From assembly GCF_042701255.1 (NCBI RefSeq), contig NZ_CP170554.1, positions 5,022,001 to 5,086,000 of the forward strand: a DNA stretch of 64,000 nucleotides, given 5' to 3'. Below are positions 18,165 to 26,641 of the stretch, in pieces. This stretch comes from Tahibacter sp042701255 (GTDB lineage: Bacteria > Pseudomonadota > Gammaproteobacteria > Xanthomonadales > Rhodanobacteraceae). Both the position numbers and the translations under genes were made by a program. A model generated the notes under the pieces. That model was given only the letters and a program-made list of their open reading frames with translations, searched no databases and was not told the origin of the DNA. How positions within the stretch are numbered: the stretch's first letter is position 1; every line of letters starts with the position of its first letter.

Positions 18165-18183
18165 AATGAGAATCAGTCTCAAT
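18165..18183 (-). promoter_or_regulatory. Fur box upstream of the PepSY/DUF2271/ApbE operon
   Basis: The core TGAGAATCAGTCTCA matches 12 of 14 positions of the 7-1-7 Fur model TGATAAT-N-ATTATCA and is nearly palindromic. It lies about 70 bases before the PepSY ATG at 18096, a position expected for repression by Fur-Fe(II). Confidence 0.75.
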
Positions 18184-18197
18184 AAGGGTCGGCACGG

Positions 18198-18236
18198 TAG
18201 GTTGCGGTGAGCGCAGCGAACCGCAACGCCGAGGTG
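18198..18236 (-). repeat. Dispersed palindromic element, copy a
   Basis: GTTGCGGT (18201-18208), an 11-base spacer and ACCGCAAC (18220-18227) form a perfect 8-bp hairpin, with flank CGCCGAGGT. The same unit occurs in the opposite direction at 18321 and again at 30746, 30883 and 61379. Confidence 0.8.
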
Positions 18237-18320
18237 CATACCCTGCAAAGAACGGCTGTCGAAAGAAATAGCCGCGCGATCGCCACACGCATCGAGAACG
18301 GCCGTTTTCGCGAAAGAAGG

Positions 18321-18360
18321 ACCTCGATGTTGCGGTCCGCTGCGCTCACCGCAACCTAAG
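18321..18360 (+). repeat. Dispersed palindromic element, copy b
   Basis: ACCTCGATGTTGCGGT, then CCGCTGCGCTC, then ACCGCAACCTA: the inverse of copy a, 85 bases away. The two form a REPIN-like inverted pair. Confidence 0.8.
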
Positions 18361-18366
18361 GCCACA

Positions 18367-18403
18367 CCTCGACGTTGCGGTGCGCGGCGTTCGCCGCGAC
18401 CTG
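18367..18403 (+). repeat. Dispersed palindromic element, copy c (degenerate)
   Basis: CCTCGACGTTGCGGT followed by a divergent second half, TTCGCCGCGACCTG. Same orientation as copy b and directly before the Rieske gene stop. Confidence 0.6.
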
Positions 18404-18409
18404 CCCGCC

Positions 18410-18733
18410 TCAATCCCAGCGATCGTCGCGCGTGAACACCGCGCCGGCGTCGACCTTGACCGGGAATTTCGCGATCGGCTCGTAGGCCGGCGGGCAGAGC
18501 ACGGCGCCGGTGCGCAGGTCGAAGCGCGCGCCGTGGCGCACGCATTCGATCGCATAGCCGTCGACGGGGCCGCCGGCGAGTTCGCCGCCGTCATGCGTGC
18601 AGACGTCCTCGACCGCATACAGCTCGCCGTCGATGTTGAACACGGCGATCGCGACGTCGCCGTCCCAGGCCACACGGTATTCGCCGGGCAGCAGCTCGGA
18701 CGTGGCGCAGACGCGGATCCAGGAGTTGCTCAT
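18410..18733 (-). CDS. Rieske [2Fe-2S] ferredoxin-like protein, last gene of the suf operon
   Basis: 107 residues forming one Rieske domain. The ligands are visible as C-T-H (VCTHDGG near residue 44) and C-x-x-H (CVRHGARFD near residue 63), so all four cluster ligands are present. The short form resembles NirD-like or non-heme oxygenase ferredoxin subunits. In many bacteria such a protein ends the suf operon, where it may be a client or an electron donor for cluster assembly; its exact role is not established. It starts 11 bases after the GNAT gene on the same strand. Confidence 0.9.
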   Translation of the reverse strand: MSNSWIRVCATSELLPGEYRVAWDGDVAIAVFNIDGELYAVEDVCTHDGGELAGGPVDGYAIECVRHGARFDLRTGAVLCPPAYEPIAKFPVKVDAGAVFTRDDRWD

Positions 18734-18744
18734 GGCGGCGACCT

Positions 18745-19299
18745 TCAGAGCGCCTTGGCCAGCACTTCGAACTGCAGGTCGTCGCGCTTGGGAATGCCGA
18801 AGCGCGCGTCGCCGTACGGAAACGGCTTGAGCACGCCGGTGCGCACATAGCCGCGGCGTTCGTACCAGGCGATCAGGCTGTCGCGTATCGTGATGACGGT
18901 CATCTGCATCTCGTCGCAGCCCCATTCCTCGTGCGCGACCTTCTCGGCCTCGGCCAGCACGAAGCGGCCGACGCCGCTGCCCTGCTGTGTGGGATCGACG
19001 GCGAACATGCCGAAGTAGCCGATCGCACGGCCATCCTGCGACAGGCGCTCGACGTGGCAGCAGCACAGCAGCACGCCGTCGCGTTCGGCCAGCAGCACGC
19101 GGCTGTGGTTGCGGCCGATGAGCTCGGCCACCGAGACCGGATCGGTGCGCTGGCCTTCGAGGAAGTCGGCTTCGGTGGTCCAGCCCTGCTTGCTCACGTC
19201 GCCGCGGTAGGCGGATTCGACGAGCGCCACGATGGCATCGATGTCGGCCGTCGTCGCGGCGCGGAACGTGACGGGAGCCGGATCGGCGACTGCGTTCAT
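18745..19299 (-). CDS. GNAT family N-acetyltransferase in the suf operon
   Basis: 184 residues, one GNAT fold: FRAATTADIDAIVALVESAYRGD at the start, acetyl-CoA-binding loop VDPTQQGSGVGRFVLAEAE (Q/R-x-x-G-x-G/A), and AWYERRGYVRTG near the C-terminus. Substrate unknown. The ATG at 19299 overlaps the sufU TGA by four bases (ATGA), and the Rieske gene follows by 11 bases, so it is cotranscribed and probably translated together with cluster-assembly genes. Whether acetylation affects Fe-S assembly is open; it may be a passenger. Confidence 0.88.
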   Translation of the reverse strand: MNAVADPAPVTFRAATTADIDAIVALVESAYRGDVSKQGWTTEADFLEGQRTDPVSVAELIGRNHSRVLLAERDGVLLCCCHVERLSQDGRAIGYFGMFAVDPTQQGSGVGRFVLAEAEKVAHEEWGCDEMQMTVITIRDSLIAWYERRGYVRTGVLKPFPYGDARFGIPKRDDLQFEVLAKAL

Positions 19300-19736
19300 T
19301 GAGCGTCCTTCTCGGTAGTGGTGCGGGTCGTGCCGGCCAGTGCCGCAGCCAGGGTCGCCCAGGGCAGCAGCGCGCATTTGCGCCGCGCAGGATAGCGCGC
19401 GAGCTCGGCCAGCGCAGCGAGATCGCCGAGCGCCGGATCGGCCGCGCCGCCGGCGATCAGTTCGGCGAACGCCGACTGCAGCGGCGCGAGCGATTCGATC
19501 GCGAGGCCCTGCACGCGCTCGCCGAGCAGCGAGGCGGTCGCCGTCGTGATCGCGCAGCATTCGCCGCGGAATCCGTATTCGACGATGCGGCCGTGCTCGA
19601 CGCGCAGTTCCAGCCGCAGCGAATCGCCGCAGAGCGCATTCACGCCGTCGCAACCGTGCGAAGGCGCATCGAGCAGACCGCTGCGGCGCGGCGCGCGATG
19701 GTGGTCGAGCACGATGTCGCGATAGAGCGTGCTCAC
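19296..19736 (-). CDS. sufU: SufU-type iron-sulfur scaffold/sulfur-transfer protein
   Basis: 146 residues from a GTG start at 19736, one base after the sufS stop, so translation is probably coupled. The three conserved Cys are present: C in NALCGDSLRLEL, C in GECCAITTATASLL and C in RKCALLPW, matching SufU N-x-x-C-G-D, G-C-x-I and R-x-x-C-x-x-L-x-W. SufU accepts persulfide from SufS, often in a Zn-dependent way, and passes it to SufBCD. Here it takes the place of the SufE/SufA genes of the E. coli operon. Confidence 0.9.
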   Translation of the reverse strand: MSTLYRDIVLDHHRAPRRSGLLDAPSHGCDGVNALCGDSLRLELRVEHGRIVEYGFRGECCAITTATASLLGERVQGLAIESLAPLQSAFAELIAGGAADPALGDLAALAELARYPARRKCALLPWATLAAALAGTTRTTTEKDAQ

Positions 19737-19737
19737 G

Positions 19738-20964
19738 TCAGGCCAGCAGGCGGCGGACCTTGTCGATGGCGCGCACGAACGCGTCGACTTCCTCACGCGT
19801 GTTGTAGAACGACAGCGATGCACGCGCCGTCGCCGGCACGCCGAAGAACTGCATCAGCGGGTGCGCGCAGTGATGGCCCGAACGCACGGCCACGCCTTCG
19901 TGGTCGAGCAGGGTCGCCACGTCGTGCGCATGCACGCCGTCGATCAGGAACGACAGCACCGCGGCCTTGTGCGGCGCGCGGCCGAACAGGCGCAGGCCCG
20001 GCACGCTCTGCAGCGCTTGCGTCGCATAGGCCAGCAGTTCGGATTCGTAGGCCTGGATGCGTTCGAGGCCGACGCCCTGCACGTAGTCGACGGCCGCACC
20101 GAGACCGATGAAGCCGGCGATGTTCGGCGTGCCCGCTTCGAACTTGTGCGGCGGATCGGCGAACACGGTGCCGTCGAAGCTGACCGTGCGGATCATCTCG
20201 CCGCCGCCGAAGAACGGCGGCATGGCCTGCAGATGTTCGCGCCGCGCCCACAGCGCGCCGGTGCCGGTGGGACCGAACAGCTTGTGGCCGGTCATCGCAT
20301 AGAAATCGCAGCCGATGGCCTGCACGTCGACGCGCTGGTGCGGACAGGCCTGCGAGCCGTCGACGAGCAGCGGTACGCCGCGCGAACGGCACAGCCTGGC
20401 GATCTCGGCGACGGGATTGACCGTGCCGATCACGTTGGAAACGTGCGCGACGCCGGCGAGCTTGACCTTGGGCGTCAGCATCGCCTCGAAGCGGTCGAGC
20501 ATCAGCACGCCGTCGGCGTCGATCGGCGCGGCCTTGACGATCGCGCCGGTGCGCGCGGCGACGAGCTGCCACGGCACGATGTTGGCGTGGTGCTCCATCT
20601 GCGTGACGAGGATCTCGTCGCCGGGCTGCAGCCGCGGCAGCGCATAGCTGTAGGCGACGAGATTGATGGCCTGGGTCGTGCCGCTGGTCAGCACGAGCTG
20701 GTCGCGCCCGCCCGCATTGAGGAATGCGGCGAGCTTGTCGCGGGCACCCTCGTAGGCGGCCGTGGCCTCCTCGCCGAGCGTGTGCACGGCGCGCGCGACG
20801 TTCGCGGCGTAGTCGCGGTAATAGCCGTCGACCGCGTCGATGACTGACTGCGGCTTCTGCGCCGTGTTCGCGTTGTCGAAATAGATCAGCGGCTTGCCGT
20901 GGACCTCGCGCGCGAGCAGCGGAAAGTCGGCGCGATAGCGCAGCGGATCGAATGCGGCGTTCAT
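19738..20964 (-). CDS. sufS: Cysteine desulfurase SufS
   Basis: 408 residues. PLP enzyme that converts cysteine to alanine and a protein persulfide. Key features: YFDNANTAQKPQ at the N-terminus, LTSGTTQAINLVA, MEHHANIVPW, DGSQACPHQRVD and the PLP lysine in TGHKLFGPTG. The active-site Cys is in VRSGHHCAHP and the substrate-binding region is NTREEVD. Length matches the group II (SufS) class. The ATG at 20964 overlaps the sufD stop (ATGA). Confidence 0.96.
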   Translation of the reverse strand: MNAAFDPLRYRADFPLLAREVHGKPLIYFDNANTAQKPQSVIDAVDGYYRDYAANVARAVHTLGEEATAAYEGARDKLAAFLNAGGRDQLVLTSGTTQAINLVAYSYALPRLQPGDEILVTQMEHHANIVPWQLVAARTGAIVKAAPIDADGVLMLDRFEAMLTPKVKLAGVAHVSNVIGTVNPVAEIARLCRSRGVPLLVDGSQACPHQRVDVQAIGCDFYAMTGHKLFGPTGTGALWARREHLQAMPPFFGGGEMIRTVSFDGTVFADPPHKFEAGTPNIAGFIGLGAAVDYVQGVGLERIQAYESELLAYATQALQSVPGLRLFGRAPHKAAVLSFLIDGVHAHDVATLLDHEGVAVRSGHHCAHPLMQFFGVPATARASLSFYNTREEVDAFVRAIDKVRRLLA

Positions 20965-22262
20965 GCGGCCACCTGCGGCAGACGGGCATCGAGCAGCGCA
21001 TCGGCGCGTTCGCGCACGCCGGCATCGGTTATGCCGTCGAGCACAACGCGGCAGAAGGCCAGGGTCAGCAGCGTGCGCGCGACGGATTCGGGCAGTCCGC
21101 GCGAGCGCAGATAGAACAGCGCGGTTTCGTCGAGCTGGCCGACCGTGGCGCCGTGGGCGGCCTGCACTTCGTCGGCGTGGATCTCGAGCACCGGCTGCGT
21201 GTCGATCTCGGCATTCGCCGACAGCAGCAGGTTCTTGTTCGACAACTGTGCTGCGGTACCGTCGGCACCGGCGCGGATGCGGATGCCGCCGTGGAACACG
21301 ACGCGGCCGCGCTCGGCGCCGAGTCCGCGCCAGGTCAGCTCGCAGGCCGTGTCGCGTGCGACGTGATCGATGTTCAGACGCGTATCGAGATGACGGCGAC
21401 CGTCGGCGAGCAGCACGCCGCCGGCGGCGACGCGCGCGTGCTGGCCGAGCAGCGCGACGTTGAGCTCGTGCCGCGACAGCGCGGCGCCGAACTCCAGATC
21501 GGTGCGGCGGTAGTCCGCTTCGGTTCCGAGCACCGCGTCGGAGCGCGTCAGCACGGTCGCACCCGCGTCTTCGCCCTGCACGCGCACGTGATCCAGGGCG
21601 CGCGCGCCGCGGCGCAGATGCAGATGCGCGAAGCTGTTGAGCAGATGCGCCTGCGGCGACGCGGCGAGCTGGTATTCGCAGAACGTCAGCTGCGCGCCGT
21701 CGCCGAGCTCGACGCAATGGCGCAGATGCACGGCATGGTCGCCGCCGGCCGCGGCGCCGAGCATGACCAGCGCGACCGGCCTGTCGCAGCGCACGCCGGC
21801 GGCGACGCGCAGCAGCAGGCCGTCCAGCGCGAACGCGGCATTGAGGCGCGCGAAGGTTTCGTCGGCCGCCTCGAAGCGGCGCGCCAGAAACTCGACCTCG
21901 CGCGCATCGCCGTGCTGCAGCGCCTGCGACAGCGGTAGCAGGCTGACGCCTTCAGGCAGATCGTCGAGCTGCGACAGCTGCGGCGCGAACACGCCGTTGA
22001 CGAACACGATGCGCGGTGCCGGTATCGCGGCGAGCACGGCCGGATCGACGTCGGCCGTCGCCGGCAGCGGCGAGAACGCGCGCCGTTCCAGCGCGCGCAG
22101 CGAGGTGTGCCGCCAACGCTCGGCACGCGCGCCCGGCAGGCCGTCGCTGAGCGCAGCGGTCAGCTGCGCACGCCGCGCCGCCGCCAGACCGGCCGCATCG
22201 CGGCGCGATGCCGGCAGCGCGTCGAAGCCGCGTTCGAGCTCCTGCAGCAGCGGCGCGCTCAT
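20961..22262 (-). CDS. sufD: Fe-S cluster assembly protein SufD
   Basis: 433 residues, a right-handed beta-helix protein that forms the SufBC2D scaffold. Recognised by LNIDHVARDTACELTWRG, GRVVFHGGIRI, NLLLSANAEIDTQPVLEI (the SufD/SufB core), and the C-terminal helical RGLPESVARTLLTLAF. The His in the EIHADEV segment is the conserved one implicated in cluster formation in SufD. Overlaps sufC and sufS by four bases each. Confidence 0.95.
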   Translation of the reverse strand: MSAPLLQELERGFDALPASRRDAAGLAAARRAQLTAALSDGLPGARAERWRHTSLRALERRAFSPLPATADVDPAVLAAIPAPRIVFVNGVFAPQLSQLDDLPEGVSLLPLSQALQHGDAREVEFLARRFEAADETFARLNAAFALDGLLLRVAAGVRCDRPVALVMLGAAAGGDHAVHLRHCVELGDGAQLTFCEYQLAASPQAHLLNSFAHLHLRRGARALDHVRVQGEDAGATVLTRSDAVLGTEADYRRTDLEFGAALSRHELNVALLGQHARVAAGGVLLADGRRHLDTRLNIDHVARDTACELTWRGLGAERGRVVFHGGIRIRAGADGTAAQLSNKNLLLSANAEIDTQPVLEIHADEVQAAHGATVGQLDETALFYLRSRGLPESVARTLLTLAFCRVVLDGITDAGVRERADALLDARLPQVAA

Positions 22263-23026
22263 GCGGGCGTACGCTCCGGCACGCGGCGCTGTTCGATCCA
22301 GGCGTAGCCGTGCTCTTCGAGCTTGTGCGCCAGGGTCTTGTCGCCGCTCTCGACGATGCGGCCCTCGGCCAGCACGTGCACCTGGTCGGGCACGATGTAG
22401 TCGAGCAGGCGCTGGTAGTGCGTGATGACGATGAACGCGCGATCGGCGCTGCGCATGTGGTTGACGCCTTCGGCGACCATCTTCAGCGCGTCGATGTCCA
22501 GACCCGAGTCGGTCTCGTCGAGTATCGCCAGGCGCGGTTCCAGCAGCGCCATCTGGAAGATCTCGTTACGCTTCTTCTCGCCGCCGGAGAAACCGGCGTT
22601 GACGGCGCGGTGCAGCAGCTCGTCGGAGATGTGCAGCACGCGCAGCTTCTCGCGCACGAGCTTGAGGAACTGCATCGAGTCGAGTTCGCTCTCGCCGCGG
22701 TACTTGCGCTGCGCGTTCAGCGCGGCCTTGAGGAAATAGGTGTTGTTGACCCCGGGAATCTCGACCGGGTACTGGAACGCGAGGAACAGGCCTTCGGCGG
22801 CGCGTTCCTCGGGTTCGAGCTGCAGCAGATCCTTGTCGCCGAAATCGACCGTGCCCGCGGTGATCTCGTAGCCCTCGCGGCCGGCCAGCACGTTGCCCAG
22901 GGTCGACTTGCCCGCGCCGTTCGGACCCATGATCGCGTGCACTTCGCCGGGCTTCACCGTGAGGTTCAGTCCCTTGAGGATTTCCTTGCCGGCGATGCGG
23001 ACGTGGAGATTTTCGATTTTCAGCAT
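22259..23026 (-). CDS. sufC: Fe-S cluster assembly ATPase SufC
   Basis: 255 residues, ABC-type ATPase. Walker A GPNGAGKST near residue 34, Q-loop AFQYPVEIPGV, signature FSGGEKKRNEI and Walker B LAILDETDSGLDIDAL are all intact. It drives conformational change in SufBD during cluster assembly. I chose the ATG at 23026 (MLKIENL) over 23041 because SufC proteins begin MLxIxxL. It lies 66 bases after sufB. Confidence 0.95.
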   Translation of the reverse strand: MLKIENLHVRIAGKEILKGLNLTVKPGEVHAIMGPNGAGKSTLGNVLAGREGYEITAGTVDFGDKDLLQLEPEERAAEGLFLAFQYPVEIPGVNNTYFLKAALNAQRKYRGESELDSMQFLKLVREKLRVLHISDELLHRAVNAGFSGGEKKRNEIFQMALLEPRLAILDETDSGLDIDALKMVAEGVNHMRSADRAFIVITHYQRLLDYIVPDQVHVLAEGRIVESGDKTLAHKLEEHGYAWIEQRRVPERTPA

Positions 23027-23092
23027 GTTCGGTTTCCGCAAGACCGCGTGCGACGCGGCTCTGGTTTCAAAATTCCGGCGGGCGCAGGCGCC

Positions 23093-24532
<1,440 letters not shown>

Positions 24533-24550
24533 GGGCTGCCTAGAGATCGT

Positions 24551-25000
24551 TCATGCCAGGGCGACGCGCAGCGGCGTCGGGATGGGCCGCTTCGGCCCCG
24601 GCGGTTTCATCATGTCGGCCAGGGTGACGCTGGCCAGCGCTTCGGCGATCGCCTGATTGATGCGCTGCCAGTTGCCGCGCACGCCGCAGTGGTGTTCGTG
24701 ATCGCAGAGACCGCTGGTCACGCTGCATTCGGTCATGCCGATCGGGCCTTCCATCGCGACGACGATCTCGGCGACCGAGATCGCGGCCGGCTCGCGGGCG
24801 AGGCGGTAGCCGCCGTTGACGCCGCGGAAGGATTCGACGAGGCCGGAATGCACGAGCTGCTTGAGCAGCTTGGAGACGGTGGGAATTTCCAGCCGCGCCC
24901 GCTCGGCCAGTACCTGGGCGCTGAGCACCTCGCTGCCGGCCTCGGCGAGCACGCTCATGACGACGGTCGCGTAATCGGTGAGTTTGCTGACGCGTAGCAT
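24551..25000 (-). CDS. Rrf2-family SUF regulator with [Fe-S]-binding Cys triad
   Basis: 149 residues. The Rrf2 winged helix begins MLRVSKLTDYATVVMS, with recognition helix region IPTVSKLLKQL and wing GGYRLAR. Three cysteines, C-x6-C-x5-C in MTECSVTSGLCDHEHHC, match the IscR cluster-binding arrangement. It probably represses the suf operon when holding a cluster and releases it when iron or clusters are short. It is the first gene of the operon. An inverted repeat over its own -10 region (25021-25041) is a good autoregulatory site. The ATG 25000 was chosen because Rrf2 proteins start with M-R-x-S-x-x-x-x-Y-A. Confidence 0.93.
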   Translation of the reverse strand: MLRVSKLTDYATVVMSVLAEAGSEVLSAQVLAERARLEIPTVSKLLKQLVHSGLVESFRGVNGGYRLAREPAAISVAEIVVAMEGPIGMTECSVTSGLCDHEHHCGVRGNWQRINQAIAEALASVTLADMMKPPGPKRPIPTPLRVALA

Positions 25001-25020
25001 GGCCGCGGTCCGAAAGTAGA

Positions 25021-25041
25021 CCGAAATGGTACGGTTTTCGG
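25021..25041. promoter_or_regulatory. Inverted repeat over the suf promoter, candidate Rrf2 operator
   Basis: CCGAAA-N9-TTTCGG, a perfect 6-bp dyad, spans the proposed -10 hexamer of the suf promoter and ends 21 bases before the regulator ATG. Its placement suggests repression by the operon's own Rrf2 protein. Confidence 0.45.
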
Positions 25042-25054
25042 CCCGCGGCGGCAA
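25026..25054 (-). promoter_or_regulatory. Candidate sigma-70 promoter of the suf operon
   Basis: On the minus strand: -35 TTGCCG (25054-25049), a 17-base spacer, then -10 TACCAT (25031-25026). Each hexamer matches consensus at 4 of 6 positions. Transcription would start about 20 bases before the regulator ATG. Confidence 0.45.
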
Positions 25055-25093
25055 ATCAGGCACTGCCGGCGGCCGGACCGGGCCGCGTGCACG

Positions 25094-25121
25094 AAAAAAG
25101 CGCCCGACCGGGATCGGGCGC
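25094..25121 (-). terminator. Terminator of the secreted propeller gene
   Basis: On the minus strand an 8-bp stem GCGCCCGA/TCGGGCGC with a 6-base loop is followed by TTTTTT (complement of A 25094-25099). It sits about 45 bases past the stop at 25165. Confidence 0.88.
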
Positions 25122-25164
25122 CAAGGCTGCGGAATGCGGTCCGCAGCCACGTCGCGGGGGTGGA

Positions 25165-26520
25165 CTATTGCGCCGGTCGATAGGTGAACCAGGTCAGGAA
25201 GACCAGACCGTTGCCGTCCGTATCGAGCATGAAGCCTTCTCCGTCGCGCGACGGACCGCCGTACCAGGCGCCCTGCAGCCAGTTCGTGTTCGGCGCGCCG
25301 GCAATGCCGGTGCGGCGGCATTCGGTCACGGCCGGCGTGATCAGCATGCGTTCGATGCGGTAGGCGCCGTCGCCGAAGCGCGCACTGTTCTCGCCGTGGG
25401 AACTCCAGCTCAGCTCGGCCTCGGTGCAGCTCAGGAAGTTCAGCCGCAGGCTGCCCCAGCGCGGCTTGCGTACCTGGGCCGGATCGAACTGCGTGCCGAA
25501 CGCGGCGCCGAGCGCGGTATTCGCCTCGAGCTCGACCTGATTGCCCTGCAGATGGCCCAGCGCGGTCAGCCAGTATTGCGAGCCTATCGTCGCCGGGTCC
25601 GGCGTCTCGGCTGCGCCACGCGGCTTCGGGATCACGGCAATGTAGGTCGGGCCCGACAGGCCGCCCGAGCCGACCGGGATCAGCAGCGACTTCTCCTCGC
25701 CGGTCGCCGCGTCGACCTTGAGCACGCCGACGCCGCGCGCGCCGTTGCCGGCGGCGAGCAGCGAGCCGTCCGGATGCCAGGCCAGTCCGGTAGGCGTGCT
25801 GATGCTCGTCGTCAGCACCGTATCGAGGCCGCCGCCCGGGAAGCGGTAGCGCAGGATCTGGTTGGAGCGCTCGCCGCTGACGTAGAGCCGGTCGCCGGCC
25901 GGATTCAGCAGCAGGCCGCGCGTCGCGCGCAGGCCGTTGTCGCGCGGCGCGACGAACTGACTGTAGCTGCGGCTCTGCGTGTCGAAGCGCACGATGTTGC
26001 TGCTGTCGTAGCCGGGGATGTAGAGCGCGCCGTCGGGAGCCGCCAGCAGGCCGTTGTCGGGACCGCGCAGCAGGCTGCTGCCGGCCAGCGGCAGGTTCTC
26101 GGCCGCGCCGCTGGCCAGATCGAAGCGGCGCAGCGCGCCGGTCGCATAGCTGCCGACGTAGGCGCCGCCGCCGCTGAACGCGACGCCGGTCATGCCCCAG
26201 CCCGGATCGACGCGCGCGAAGGTGTCGACGAAGGCCAGGGTTTCGGCGTCGTAACGCAGCAGGGTGCTGGCCTCTTCGCTGACGACCCAGAGCCGGCCGT
26301 CGGGACCGAGCTTGACCGCCTGGGCCCCGCGGATGCGTCCTTCCTCGTCCAGGTTGCGCAGGAACGCACCCGTACAGGCATCATAGATATGTACATTGCT
26401 GTAGTAGCCGCTGACGAGGACGCGGACCTCGTCGCAGGACGCCGCCTGGACGGCGTGCAGGGAGAAAGCCAGTGAAAGCAGGACCAGACCACGTATCCAT
26501 CCATTGCGTCTGCGGCGCAT
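25165..26520 (-). CDS. Secreted NHL/SMP-30-like beta-propeller protein
   Basis: 451 residues with signal peptide about 1-27 (basic MRRRRNGWIRG, then LVLLSLAFSLHAVQA). Repeats such as GPDGRLWVVSE, AFSGGGAYVGSYATGALRRF, APDGALYIPGYDSSNIVRF, NPAGDRLYVSGERSNQILRY and HPDGSLLAAGNG show a propeller of about six blades. A separate C-terminal domain has CTEAELSW and ends FMLDTDGNGLVFLTWFTY, a tail I associate with secreted Xanthomonadales proteins. No catalytic residues are identified. Start ATG 26520 has GGAG at 8 bases. It is divergent from the wHTH-WD40 regulator across 121 bases, so the two may share control. Confidence 0.8.
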   Translation of the reverse strand: MRRRRNGWIRGLVLLSLAFSLHAVQAASCDEVRVLVSGYYSNVHIYDACTGAFLRNLDEEGRIRGAQAVKLGPDGRLWVVSEEASTLLRYDAETLAFVDTFARVDPGWGMTGVAFSGGGAYVGSYATGALRRFDLASGAAENLPLAGSSLLRGPDNGLLAAPDGALYIPGYDSSNIVRFDTQSRSYSQFVAPRDNGLRATRGLLLNPAGDRLYVSGERSNQILRYRFPGGGLDTVLTTSISTPTGLAWHPDGSLLAAGNGARGVGVLKVDAATGEEKSLLIPVGSGGLSGPTYIAVIPKPRGAAETPDPATIGSQYWLTALGHLQGNQVELEANTALGAAFGTQFDPAQVRKPRWGSLRLNFLSCTEAELSWSSHGENSARFGDGAYRIERMLITPAVTECRRTGIAGAPNTNWLQGAWYGGPSRDGEGFMLDTDGNGLVFLTWFTYRPAQ

Positions 26521-26641
26521 GCGGAATCTCCAGGTTCGAACGGGAGGCCGCAGGCTGCGCCGTCGTGGCCCGCGCGGTCCTGCGCCAATCCTTCGCTATC
26601 CCTGCGCAAACTCCCGGCGCCGGCGCAACGACCACCAGCGC

